A DNA stretch of 13,942 nt from NCBI GenBank assembly GCA_041485285.1, contig JBGPJF010000060.1, forward strand, positions 1-13,942, given 5' to 3'. Under the pieces are notes generated by a model, which ran no database searches, was not told where the DNA came from, and saw only the letters and a program-made list of their open reading frames with translations. Shown here one piece after another: positions 7,701 through 13,888 of this stretch (positions are counted from its first letter, which is position 1; each line of letters starts with the position of its first letter). The stretch comes from DATEUP01 sp041485285 (GTDB lineage Archaea; Thermoplasmatota; DTKX01; DATEUP01). The translations under genes and the position numbers were made by a program.

Positions 7701-8970
7701 TGAAGACCCCGAGCACGGGGGCGTTGTTGATCTTGTTGCCCGTGGTAAAGTCGATGGCCAGGTCGGTGCGCACACCCGCGACATGCACGCCCAGCGTGGA
7801 AGTGGCGATCGTCACGTTGCGCACATGGGAACTGCCGCCCGAGTACTGGATGTCGAGCGCGACGGCAGGCGCGTTGGTGAGCGTGGAATTCTCGAGGACG
7901 AAGCCGGGCGAGTCGGACGGGAACACCGAGGTCGTGGAGCCGTTGACCGAGAGGTTGTCGGCGATGAAGTCGCGCGAGTTGGAGACGCGCAGTCCCGTGG
8001 TGCTGCCTTGGACCGTCCCGCCAGAGAGGTGGAAACCCGGGCACGCGTTGAACAGCAGGGCGTTGGTGGCCACGGTGCTGCCCGACGGAGCGATGTCGAC
8101 GGAGTACACCGTGAGCGCGATGGCCGACTCGGCGGAGAACCCCGCGTCGGTGAACCCGCGGACGCGCACGCCTGCGAAGGTCAAGGCGTTCGGCCGCAGG
8201 ACTTCGATCCCGATTGCAATGGTGGTGTTGCTCACGTCGATGTTGTTGACGCCGAGCGTCCCGCAGTCCACGCAGTAGGCCCTCCCGCCGGGGAAGGACA
8301 AGCTGTAGAGGTCCGACGTCGCCAGCCGGTCGCCGTAAAGCGCGTAGGGGGTGGCGCCGCCTGACAGGTTGGCGGTGTTGAAGGTCCGCCAGGTGAGGTG
8401 CTGGTGGTCCGTGAGTTGCGCGCCGTTGGCCGAGTCCGTGATCGTGATGTTCGACCAGGTGTAGGGCGCCGTGATGTGGAGCGTCTTGATGCCCCAGTCG
8501 CCCGCCCGCGTGATCAGGATGTCCGACAGGTCGATGGAGGCCCCGAACTGCCGGATGTCGAGGGCGACAAACGCCCGGTCGAAGGTGGCGTTGGCCATCG
8601 CCGAGGCCACATTCGAGGGGCCCTGTTGGAACAGGATCCCTGCCCACACGGTGACCGCGCTGGTGTTGTTGGAGCCGAAGAACACGGGGTTGGCCTCGGT
8701 GCCTGCAACATGGATCGAGCCGGACACCGTGAACGCGAAGTTGCCGTTGAGCAGGACGCGGACGCCCTCGTCGATGTGCAGGTCCTTGAGCACCGCGATG
8801 GGGCCGTTCACGTAGTACGGGGAGCCCGAGAGCGCCCAGGTCGTGTCGGTGATGATCGCGGCGGGCCCGACATCGGTGCCGGCGGAGGCGCTGGGGGCAA
8901 ACGCCAGGAGCGCGAAGGCGGCAAAACCGGCGGCCGCCGCGCCAAGGGCGAGACGACTAGACATGGACAC
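4795..8970 (-). CDS. Giant cell-surface protein: NosD-type beta-helix, six Ig/PKD-like repeats, C-terminal membrane anchor
   Basis: A 1391-residue protein. A Sec signal peptide (about residues 1-30, ending ASA-G) leads into a right-handed parallel beta-helix region (about 40-745) rich in Asn/Ser/Thr rungs. It ends in a NosD-type signature, GHGNYWDDYTGSD...GETPYNIPG (703-730). Six Ig/PKD-like domains follow (about 746-832, 833-925, 926-1021, 1022-1106, 1107-1204, 1205-1291), mostly opening with (R/K)TxP. Only the last has the classical PKD core (YRWDFGDGE). A Gly/Asn linker leads to one membrane helix (1316-1338) and a 53-residue Pro/Tyr-rich cytoplasmic tail. About 27 N-x-S/T sequons are present. 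GTG 8970 is chosen over ATG 8964 because GGGAGGG (8978-8984) lies 7 nt ahead of it. It is likely a glycosylated adhesion or envelope-structure protein; no catalytic activity can be inferred, since beta-helix folds serve both binding and polysaccharide lyases. Confidence 0.94.
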   Translation of the reverse strand: MSMSSRLALGAAAAGFAAFALLAFAPSASAGTDVGPAAIITDTTWALSGSPYYVNGPIAVLKDLHIDEGVRVLLNGNFAFTVSGSIHVAGTEANPVFFGSNNTSAVTVWAGILFQQGPSNVASAMANATFDRAFVALDIRQFGASIDLSDILITRAGDWGIKTLHITAPYTWSNITITDSANGAQLTDHQHLTWRTFNTANLSGGATPYALYGDRLATSDLYSLSFPGGRAYCVDCGTLGVNNIDVSNTTIAIGIEVLRPNALTFAGVRVRGFTDAGFSAESAIALTVYSVDIAPSGSTVATNALLFNACPGFHLSGGTVQGSTTGLRVSNSRDFIADNLSVNGSTTSVFPSDSPGFVLENSTLTNAPAVALDIQYSGGSSHVRNVTIATSTLGVHVAGVRTDLAIDFTTGNKINNAPVLGVFNTPMTTTNPASAYAWVYVFGSPNTVVTQANVPVGTADPALVWADSDFGQLDQSSVHGSGRGILVSRSNSMRVIAVGAFASAEAFRAVEGTALFVQDSVFRSTTADGGLLESETNAQLSNVTGIGATSGMHDWAGNMNVYTQSVFNGSSGFFADRTTQVEVSVSGLCGVVSAMMVDQGGDIGSLGNTFCANSSLVGVAITSSTRVRVENTSFDRFAHAVTVSGSTGTFVRWNEFRNCTIDAVRVTASSTSSIVYENNFYCGAASGYDNSAPANLWYNATRGHGNYWDDYTGSDTTGDFIGETPYNIPGGARRDLFPLVLPYETVPPIPVASSTTPIDEDTSSTLDASQSHDNVAIAGATWVIHDASGDVTRQGLTVVYLFATPGNFRCDVTVRDAWNNTAVGAAYVRVLDKTPPVIVPPTGPFAVDEDTDITLFAQVTDNDPAFPGGATFVWRITGRENTSATTSLATATFRFASPGAYAGNVTAYDAGGNFAFANFTLTVRDRTAPTFLFRATGAVPPGQGETVHLSMANAADNDPAFPGPGAFYWVIVFPGNVGYAENFNQSFDFTPAVPGNFSIRYECRDPSGNLNAGAYNFLAPDTEAPVWTPPAGVTLADGEEHTFSVEDATDYSGVASATWKDGSATVAATLAFTRTWTGLGNHEVSVVIEDGVGNQGVFSFTVTIVDRTAPHLLNATWARAIAVKQQQRIEFEAFNQFADNDPLFAANGKYAWSIDAPEVTWGSPLDATHAVLAVTSLGNFTLTLKVTDPAGNIVEIQIPVSISDGLPPSNVNWSVSPGTSVTLGTTVVFTATALDPSGVSYRWDFGDGETAEGPNASYAYVSSGPWPVTLTVTDGVGNEAVYHFTVVVTEGTLGSGGHNGGGNNNGGTANATGLPMMTILIIVAVVAAAGVGVMVVAFRRKLKKPAEKPVIIQQEAPPAADPWAKPPPSEYDQLYGPSTSYDPNERPPGSP

Positions 8971-8977
8971 GCGATGG

Positions 8978-8984
8978 CCCTCCC
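8978..8984 (-). promoter_or_regulatory. Strong Shine-Dalgarno deciding the GTG start of the giant surface protein
   Basis: Minus-strand GGGAGGG is 7 nt before GTG 8970 and 13 nt before ATG 8964, which favours GTG. A weak TATA-like GTTCATAC near 9015-9024 could serve as promoter in the 95-nt gap 8971-9065, with low confidence. Confidence 0.6.
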
Positions 8985-9065
8985 TTTGTTCCCGGCGTTT
9001 GCAGGGCCAGTGTGCGGTATGAACCTTTGTGAAATCGTTCCGTCGTTGGGAGATGCAGGAGCCGG

Positions 9066-10067
9066 TTATTGCACCGCGCGCTCGCGGGCGCGCGCCACCA
9101 GGGCCGCGTGGCGCTCGGCGAACTCGCTGATTTCGAGCCGGGCGGGGTGGCTCGCCGCGAGCTTAGAGAGGTCGGCAAGGGGGCCGGTGAGGTCGGCGGC
9201 GCGGCCCGGGTCGTCGAGCAGGGCGCTGCGCATCCGCTGGTTCTTCGTCAGGTAGGGCCACGAGTCTTCCCACGAGAGGATCGCCTCGGCGGCGGTGTGC
9301 TCGTCGGCAAGCTCGCCAAGCACCTCGCCGGTGCGGCGCAGGACGGACGCGCGCTCCGCGTCAAGCTCAATGATGAGCTTCGGGTCGCGCAGGAGGCGGG
9401 CCTGCTCGGCGGCCGCCTCGATGGCCTCGCGGGGCAGCGCGTCCTTGCCGCGCGCGAAGTACTCGGCGGTGAGCGCTTCCGAGGCGGCTTCGCGCGCCAC
9501 CTGGATGAACGAGCGCCGTGCGGCGGCAAGCGGCTCCGACGCGCCGCGCGTGGCGGCGAGGCGCACCATCGAAAGCGACGCGGAGAACGCCTCGCCCCAC
9601 TCTTGGCAGGCTCGGCGCCGCGCGACCTCCCCTTCGACGGCGGCTTGGGCTTGGGCGAAGCGCCGGCCGGCGCCTTTCTCGTCGCCCGAGAGCCGGAGAA
9701 GTTCGGCGTGCATTTCGATGAACATCGAGGGGAGTGTGGTGGCGGAGGCGGCGGGTGCTTCGGGCGCCTGCGACGCCGACTCGCGCGAGCCGGGCAGCCT
9801 CCGCGCGCGCGGCGTTGCGGGCAGTTCAGCGCGCTTGCGCTTGGCCGGGTCGAGCTTCAGCGTTTTCGAGGCCTCGAATTCCGGCCAAAGCGCGAGCCCG
9901 TGGTTCGCGCACCGCCGCGCCTCGTCACCCTCGCCCGCGGCCGCGTAAGCGCGGCCCGCGTCGAGGAACAGCGAGAGCGCGTCCCCCAGCGAATCGGCCG
10001 CCTTGCGCTCGGCCGCGCGCGATGCGAGCGACGCGGCGCTTTCGGAAGGATCGGCTGCCTTGGCCAC
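9066..10067 (-). CDS. TPR-like alpha-helical protein
   Basis: A 333-residue, Ala/Arg/Glu-rich, soluble, almost entirely helical protein without signal peptide or membrane segment. Residues 29-64 (LSLFLDAGRAYAAAGEGDEA and after) fit a tetratricopeptide repeat. After a basic Pro/Ala linker (about 70-112), helical pairs continue through residues 113-280, some with TPR-like spacing (MHAELLRLSGDEKGAGRRFA). Such proteins are protein-interaction scaffolds; the partner is not evident. It starts with GTG 10067. AGGGGC (10078-10083) is about 10 nt upstream, and a TTTAAC-like box near 10106-10112 would give a leader of about 15 nt, so it probably has its own promoter despite lying 71 nt downstream of the RmlD-like gene. 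The giant surface protein gene follows after 95 nt. The gene is certain; its function is not. Confidence 0.85.
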   Translation of the reverse strand: MAKAADPSESAASLASRAAERKAADSLGDALSLFLDAGRAYAAAGEGDEARRCANHGLALWPEFEASKTLKLDPAKRKRAELPATPRARRLPGSRESASQAPEAPAASATTLPSMFIEMHAELLRLSGDEKGAGRRFAQAQAAVEGEVARRRACQEWGEAFSASLSMVRLAATRGASEPLAAARRSFIQVAREAASEALTAEYFARGKDALPREAIEAAAEQARLLRDPKLIIELDAERASVLRRTGEVLGELADEHTAAEAILSWEDSWPYLTKNQRMRSALLDDPGRAADLTGPLADLSKLAASHPARLEISEFAERHAALVARARERAVQ

Positions 10068-10105
10068 CGTGACTCGCGCCCCTGCATCGCGCCACGTTGG
10101 CGGCC

Positions 10106-10112
10106 GTTAAAG
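10106..10112 (-). promoter_or_regulatory. TATA-like box for the TPR-like protein
   Basis: Minus-strand CTTTAAC lies in the 71-nt gap after the RmlD-like gene. Transcription start near 10082 would leave AGGGGC as Shine-Dalgarno before GTG 10067. Judged on composition and spacing only. Confidence 0.4.
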
Positions 10113-10138
10113 AGCGTTGGCAAGCGGCGACCGTACGG

Positions 10139-11020
10139 TCAAGCCCGAACGGCGCGCGCGAACGCCGCAAGCGACGCCTCGAAGAGCGCCGGCGATCGCC
10201 CGGTCGCCTCCGCCATCTTCGCGCTCGACAGCACCACATTCTGGGGGCGCTTGGCCGGCATCCCCGAGGCCGCGAGCGTCACCGGCCGCACGACCTCGCT
10301 GTCCAGCCCGAACGCCTCGGCCACTAGCACGCCCATCTCGTACCTCGAGAGCGCCGAGCCGCCCGCCGCGTGGTATACCCCCCGCGCTTCGGCTTCGACC
10401 AAGGCGAGGATGTTCTGGGCAAGCTCGGGCGCGTAGGTGGGCGACTGTTTCTGGTCGGAAACCAAGTCGATCTGGCGGCCCGCCCGCGCAGCCTCCACGA
10501 CCTTTTGCACGAGAGTCAGTTTCTTGACGTACTTGTTCTCCCCCCAAATCTGGGCGGGGCGGACGATCAAGAAGTCACGCGCGTGTTCGCGCACGACCTC
10601 CTCGCCGGCAAGTTTCGTTGCGCCGTACACATTGACCGGGCCGGTGGGATCGCTCTCCATGTAGCGCCCCTCCTTCTTCCCGTCGAAGACGTAGTCCGTC
10701 GAGACGTAGACAAGGAGGCCGGTCCCCTTGACGGCCATCGCGACGTGCTTGGCGCCGAGCGTGTTGACCTCACTTGCCTTCGCCGGATCCTTCTCGCACC
10801 CGTCGACGTCCATGAAGGCCGATGTGAGCACGGTGACCTCGGGGCGTACGGCCTTCACGACCGCCGAAACCTGCTGGAAGTCCCGCACATCGACGCGCAG
10901 CTCCTCCACGTCGGTGAAGTCCACACGGTGGTCGCAGAACGTCCCGTAGGTCTCCCATTCGGCCCGGGCGGCAAGCACGAGGTTCGTGCCGACCAGGCCG
11001 CTGGCGCCAATGACGAGCAT
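10139..11020 (-). CDS. RmlD-like NAD(P)-dependent sugar-nucleotide reductase (extended SDR)
   Basis: A 293-residue extended short-chain dehydrogenase, the usual length for dTDP-4-dehydrorhamnose reductase (RmlD) relatives. Visible features are the nucleotide-binding glycine motif GASGLVG (5-11), the STDYVFDG strand (107-114) with catalytic Ser/Thr, the YGATK catalytic pair Tyr132/Lys136, the substrate-side LIVRPAQIWG (151-160), and the family's C-terminal AKRPQNVVLSSAKM (256-269). The expected reaction is NAD(P)H reduction of a 4-keto-6-deoxy-nucleotide sugar to make a deoxyhexose donor. Homologues also include the non-catalytic MAT2B-type regulators, so the substrate is not assured. No rmlA, rmlB or rmlC is in view; the other sugar enzyme nearby is the DegT aminotransferase at 12767. 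ATG 11020 begins MLVIGASG, which is as short as the fold allows. No clear Shine-Dalgarno is visible. The gene is divergent from the nucleotidyltransferase. Confidence 0.9.
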   Translation of the reverse strand: MLVIGASGLVGTNLVLAARAEWETYGTFCDHRVDFTDVEELRVDVRDFQQVSAVVKAVRPEVTVLTSAFMDVDGCEKDPAKASEVNTLGAKHVAMAVKGTGLLVYVSTDYVFDGKKEGRYMESDPTGPVNVYGATKLAGEEVVREHARDFLIVRPAQIWGENKYVKKLTLVQKVVEAARAGRQIDLVSDQKQSPTYAPELAQNILALVEAEARGVYHAAGGSALSRYEMGVLVAEAFGLDSEVVRPVTLAASGMPAKRPQNVVLSSAKMAEATGRSPALFEASLAAFARAVRA

Positions 11021-11080
11021 GCGGGGAATGAACCAGCCTCACGATGGCACCGGCCCCACCCGATTTGAGGGTTGGGGATC

Positions 11081-11092
11081 GGGAGATCTCCC
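11081..11092. promoter_or_regulatory. Perfect palindrome between divergent genes, candidate operator
   Basis: GGGAGATCTCCC is a 12-bp perfect palindrome in the 128-nt spacer 11021-11148. It lies about 28 bp upstream of the nucleotidyltransferase TATA-like box and 61 bp from the RmlD-like ATG. A dimeric regulator could bind it, but palindromes of this size arise a few times by chance in a window this long. Confidence 0.3.
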
Positions 11093-11119
11093 CGTGTTCG
11101 GCCCACCCTCCCTTCGACT

Positions 11120-11126
11120 CAAATAC
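11120..11126 (+). promoter_or_regulatory. TATA-like box for the nucleotidyltransferase gene
   Basis: CAAATAC is centred 26 nt before ATG 11149, the spacing for a leaderless transcript. It supports that ATG over the longer open frame reaching back to 11044. Confidence 0.5.
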
Positions 11127-11148
11127 CCCGCGGACTCGTGCTGAAGCG

Positions 11149-11796
11149 ATGAGAAGTACGACCGACGGTGATCGCTTTCGCAAGATCGCGGTCGCCGGCC
11201 CCCGCATTGACCTTCGCTTTGACGAGGCAGAGATCGACGACCTCGCGTTCGGCTTTTGCGAGGTGCTAAACGGGCGGAGCCTACCCTACGCCATCGTCGG
11301 GGGGTACGTGGCGATCATGCTCGGAAGGCCCCGGGAGTCAGAGGATGTTGACCTGCTGTGCCAGCCCCTCGATTACGCGCGCTTCCTACAGCTTCATCGG
11401 GAACTTACAAAGAAGTTCGAGTGCCTGACGCCGGGCCGGCCCCCGCGGCTCTTTGCGGATTACTTGGAGGCCGGTAGCGAGTCCACCGCCCTGCGCTACG
11501 CCAAGAAGGGAACCTTTGTTCCCAACGTCGAATTCAAGTTCGCCATCAAGCCTTTGGACCGACGGGCCGTAAGGCTTCGCATGCCGGTCGACGCCAACGG
11601 GAGGATTGCCTTCGTGGGGCCTCTTGGAATGCAAATCGGGTACAAGCTCTATATGGGGTCGGCAAAGGATATTGAGGACGCAAAGTGGATTTACCGCGCC
11701 GCGGGAGGAAACCTCGATGAAGGCGAAATCTGGCGGACGGCCGCGTCCCTCGGCATCAAGGAAAAAGAAGGGAGGCGCATCCTTGGAGCCCGATGA
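11149..11796 (+). CDS. Nucleotidyltransferase-fold protein (AbiEii/MNT-like)
   Basis: A 215-residue protein. The hallmark is YAIVGGYVAIMLGRPRESED (47-66) running into VDLL: the Gly-Gly turn (51-52) and the metal-binding pair Asp66-x-Asp68 of the polymerase-beta-type nucleotidyltransferase fold. A third acidic candidate is Glu128 (NVEFKF). The later KLYMGSAKDIEDAKWI (166-181) matches the Lys...Asp pattern seen after the core in AbiEii-type toxins and standalone NTases. Predicted activity is nucleotide transfer to protein or RNA; the target is unknown. ATG 11149 is preferred: it has a leaderless-spaced TATA-like box, and the in-frame extension back to 11044 lacks such support. Its 3' end is overlapped by the next gene. 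Sampled lines here run 50-58% G+C against about 75% at the start of 10141, suggesting acquisition by transfer. Confidence 0.85.
   Translation: MRSTTDGDRFRKIAVAGPRIDLRFDEAEIDDLAFGFCEVLNGRSLPYAIVGGYVAIMLGRPRESEDVDLLCQPLDYARFLQLHRELTKKFECLTPGRPPRLFADYLEAGSESTALRYAKKGTFVPNVEFKFAIKPLDRRAVRLRMPVDANGRIAFVGPLGMQIGYKLYMGSAKDIEDAKWIYRAAGGNLDEGEIWRTAASLGIKEKEGRRILGAR
11703..11708 (+). promoter_or_regulatory. Shine-Dalgarno for the small gene inside the nucleotidyltransferase
   Basis: GGGAGG sits 8 nt before ATG 11717. A second GGGAGG (11770-11775) lies 7 nt before TTG 11783 in the same frame. Both possible starts of the overlapping small gene therefore have a good ribosome site, within coding sequence of the other gene. 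Confidence 0.55.
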
Positions 11797-11923
11797 ATTT
11801 AACGAGGTCAATCTCGCCGAAATGGGCGAGTGGAAGAGACGCAATCAGCAAGAGCGCTTCGAGATGCTGGATCGGTACGCGGAGTGGCTCAAGGCGAAGG
11901 GCGTTTTGAAAAGCGAGAAGTAG
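11717..11923 (+). CDS. Small helical protein overlapping the nucleotidyltransferase, possible partner/antitoxin
   Basis: Sixty-eight residues from ATG 11717. A basic N-terminal tail (about 1-22, with KKK) precedes a charged helical part, LAEMGEWKRRNQQERFEMLD and on to AEWLKAKGVLKSEK. The second half looks conserved in character: helical, amphipathic and compact. The gene overlaps the nucleotidyltransferase by 80 nt in another frame. A TTG at 11783 with its own GGGAGG would instead give a 46-residue protein overlapping by 14 nt, removing the basic tail. Tight overlap with an NTase gene is the arrangement of toxin-antitoxin pairs, and a small charged protein could bind and restrain the enzyme. 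I recognise no antitoxin family, so this role is inference. The gene ends 7 nt before the convergent membrane-protein gene. Confidence 0.62.
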   Translation: MKAKSGGRPRPSASRKKKGGASLEPDEFNEVNLAEMGEWKRRNQQERFEMLDRYAEWLKAKGVLKSEK

Positions 11924-11930
11924 GGGCATC

Positions 11931-12707
11931 TCATTCGATCTCGCGCAACTGCACGCGGCTGTCCTCGGGCACCTCATCGGCCGCAAGCGCCCGGAACTTC
12001 TCGCTCGTCCCCCACGGAACGGAGCCAACGCCCGACTTCGAGATGCGCTCGGCCATCGCCTCGCCGCGGCGGCGCAGCTCAAGCGCGCCTTGGGCATCGA
12101 GCGGGCGGCCTGGCGCGGCGTAGATCAGCAAGCGCCACTCCAAGCCGCGGCCCTTGGCCGGCCCCCCGAGCCAATACTCGAGGGCCTTGCCTTGAAGCGA
12201 GCCGCCGGTGCCCGTCTGGCGGTACGGGTCGCGCGGGTGGATGTCCTCCAGGACTTGCTTGCCGGGGGCAACCGGGAACATGAACATGTAGCGGCTCTTT
12301 TTTTCGCGGAAGATCAGCGAGTTGGCAAACGAAACCCCGAACCGCTTCGGAGCGCCGGGCGCGGCCGTTTCGAACCACACCTCGTAGTGGCCGCGCGACC
12401 AGAACGGCACGCGCGAGATCCTCGAGCCGGCGCCTTCGTGCTCGAGCAGCGCCGCGAGCAGGTCGATGTCCTTGAGGCCCTCGCGGGCGCCATCGAGCCC
12501 GGCCCCCGTGAGCCCGCAGAGCGCGATCAGGAGGTAGACGGCCGGGTCGAGGGAAGTTGCGCCGCCGATGTCAAGGTAAAGCGCGACGAGGAAGGCCGCC
12601 ACGCAGCCCGAAAAGAGCGCGCGCTCCTGCAAGAGGCGCCCCTCAAGGGCCCGGCGCGCCTCCTTCACGGCCGCCTCGTGCGCCACGGCCCCTTCACCGC
12701 GGGCCAA
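11931..12707 (-). CDS. Membrane protein of unknown function, two N-terminal helices
   Basis: A protein of 258 residues (TTG 12707) or 251 residues (GTG 12686). A charged amphipathic helix (about 10-30) precedes two hydrophobic segments (about 31-47 and 56-71). The remaining 180 residues are a soluble domain with aromatic-rich strands (SRGHYEVWFET 104-114, SRYMFMFPVAPGK 138-150, LEWRLLIYAAPG 189-200) and a C-terminal helix. The hairpin topology puts both ends on the same side, probably the cytoplasm. No family is recognised. GTG 12686 is attractive because GTTAAG (12711-12716) lies about 28 nt upstream, fitting a leaderless start; TTG 12707 gives the longest frame. It is divergent from the DegT aminotransferase across about 50-80 bp and convergent with the small NTase-linked gene. 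Confidence 0.8.
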   Translation of the reverse strand: MARGEGAVAHEAAVKEARRALEGRLLQERALFSGCVAAFLVALYLDIGGATSLDPAVYLLIALCGLTGAGLDGAREGLKDIDLLAALLEHEGAGSRISRVPFWSRGHYEVWFETAAPGAPKRFGVSFANSLIFREKKSRYMFMFPVAPGKQVLEDIHPRDPYRQTGTGGSLQGKALEYWLGGPAKGRGLEWRLLIYAAPGRPLDAQGALELRRRGEAMAERISKSGVGSVPWGTSEKFRALAADEVPEDSRVQLREIE

Positions 12708-12710
12708 TCG

Positions 12711-12716
12711 GTTAAG
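12711..12716 (-). promoter_or_regulatory. TATA-like box for the two-helix membrane protein
   Basis: Minus-strand CTTAAC is centred about 28 nt before GTG 12686. If used, TTG 12707 would lie upstream of the transcript, so the shorter start would be right. Confidence 0.4.
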
Positions 12717-12735
12717 CCCGCGCCCCTGCGGAACC

Positions 12736-12741
12736 CATAAA
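12736..12741 (+). promoter_or_regulatory. TATA-like box for the DegT aminotransferase
   Basis: CATAAA is centred about 28 nt before GTG 12767 and only about 19 nt before GTG 12758. A leaderless start therefore favours 12767, giving an N-terminus MERIPITRPWFG typical of the family. Confidence 0.5.
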
Positions 12742-12766
12742 CCCGCCGAGGCGATGCGTGGGCCCC

Positions 12767-13864
12767 GTGGAACGCATCCCGATCACGCGGCCCTGGTTCG
12801 GGCCCGAGGAGAAGGCCGCGGTCGCCGCAGTCCTCGACTCCGGGAAGCTCCACCAAGGCCAGAAGGTGGCCGAGTTCGAGCAGGCCTTCTGCAAGGTTTC
12901 GGGCACCGACCACGCGGTTGCCGTGGGGAGCGGGACCTCCGCGCTGCTGCTCGGGCTCCAGGCCCTGCGCCTTCCCGCGGCGTCCTTTGTGCACACGACC
13001 CCGCTCACGTATGTCTCGACGGGGAGCGTCGTCGCTGCGCGCGGGTTGAAGCTCTCGCTCTCGGACATTTCGCTCGCGTCGTACAACATTGACGACGACC
13101 ACGTGGAGGCGAACCTCGCGAAGGGCGCCTCGTGTTTGCTCCCCGTGCACCTCTACGGCCTGCCGGCGCCGATGGACGGCCTGATGGACATCGCCGCGCG
13201 GCGCAAGCTGCGCGTGCTCGAGGACTGCGCCCAGGCCGTGGGTGCGCGCTACAAAGGCAAACCCGTCGGCTCGATGGGCGACCTCGGGTGCTTCTCGTTC
13301 AACACAATGAAAATCGTCGCCACCGGCGAGGGCGGGATGGTCACCACCAGCGACGAGAAGCTCGCGCACGCCGTGCGGGTCGCGCGTGACATCGGCAGGA
13401 AGGGCGCGGGCTACGAGTTCCAGGAGGTCGGAGTCAATCTCCGCATGTCGGAGATCGAAGCGGCCATCGGGGTCGAACAGGTCAAGAAGCTCCCCGCGTC
13501 CATCGAGCGGCGGCGCGCGAACGCGGGTTTCTACGCCAAGAAGCTGAGCGGCCTCAAGGGGCTCGTCCCGCCGGTGGTCCCCCCGGGCCTCGAGCACGTG
13601 TGGTACCAGTACACCGTGCGCGTCCTTGGCGAAGGCCGGCGCGACGGCCTGCGCGCGCACCTGGAGAAGGCGGGGATCGATGCGGGAATCGCGTACCCCA
13701 TCCCGCTCCACCTGCTCGGGATCTTCGAACATGTGCACAAGGGCGACCTGCGCCGCTGCGAGGCGGCGTGCAAGGAGGTCCTGTCGCTGCCCGTGCACCC
13801 GGGCGTTGGCCCGAAAGAGCGCGAGCGGGTGGCGAAGGCCGTGGCGGAATTCGCCGCGCAGTAG
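12767..13864 (+). CDS. DegT/DnrJ/EryC1/StrS family PLP-dependent sugar aminotransferase
   Basis: A 365-residue fold-type I aminotransferase, the usual family length. In order: the IPITRPWFGPEE opening that leads most family members, the PLP-phosphate loop GSGTSA (54-59), Asp153 in EDCAQAVGA contacting the PLP ring nitrogen, and the Schiff-base Lys182 in FSFNTMKIVATGEGGM. LRMSEIEAAIG (226-236) and the C-terminal LSLPVHPGV region match family landmarks. The reaction is transfer of an amino group, usually from Glu or Gln, to a keto-sugar nucleotide, making an amino-sugar donor for glycans. The position (C3 or C4) and sugar cannot be read from sequence. GTG 12767 is chosen over GTG 12758 from promoter spacing. 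With the RmlD-like gene it suggests a dispersed nucleotide-sugar pathway. The strand after the PLP loop (ALRLPAASFVHTT) looks several residues shorter than the usual GDEVI-containing form. Confidence 0.95.
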   Translation: MERIPITRPWFGPEEKAAVAAVLDSGKLHQGQKVAEFEQAFCKVSGTDHAVAVGSGTSALLLGLQALRLPAASFVHTTPLTYVSTGSVVAARGLKLSLSDISLASYNIDDDHVEANLAKGASCLLPVHLYGLPAPMDGLMDIAARRKLRVLEDCAQAVGARYKGKPVGSMGDLGCFSFNTMKIVATGEGGMVTTSDEKLAHAVRVARDIGRKGAGYEFQEVGVNLRMSEIEAAIGVEQVKKLPASIERRRANAGFYAKKLSGLKGLVPPVVPPGLEHVWYQYTVRVLGEGRRDGLRAHLEKAGIDAGIAYPIPLHLLGIFEHVHKGDLRRCEAACKEVLSLPVHPGVGPKERERVAKAVAEFAAQ

Positions 13865-13870
13865 CGGTGC

Positions 13871-13888
13871 CACCGTCACGCGACGGTG
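13871..13888. repeat. Inverted repeat between convergent genes
   Basis: CACCGTC-ACGC-GACGGTG is a perfect 7-bp stem with a 4-base loop. It covers the stop codon of the minus-strand gene and lies 7 nt beyond the aminotransferase stop. No T-run follows on either strand, so it is not a classical terminator, though a hairpin could protect both 3' ends. Confidence 0.4.

Noticed and set aside
10129..10140. Perfect 12-bp palindrome GACCGTACGGTC at the end of the RmlD-like gene
   Set aside because: About three such palindromes are expected by chance in a window of this length; it overlaps a stop codon and is not near a start it could regulate, other than weakly for the TPR-like gene.
9069..10436. 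Plus-strand open frame of 455 codons opposite the TPR-like protein and the RmlD-like gene
   Set aside because: It crosses two genes and the gap between them, has shadow composition, and the minus-strand products have clear folds.
11044..11148. Upstream extension of the nucleotidyltransferase frame to an earlier ATG
   Set aside because: The TATA-like box at 11120-11126 lies inside it and fits ATG 11149, and the extra 35 residues look like translated intergenic DNA.
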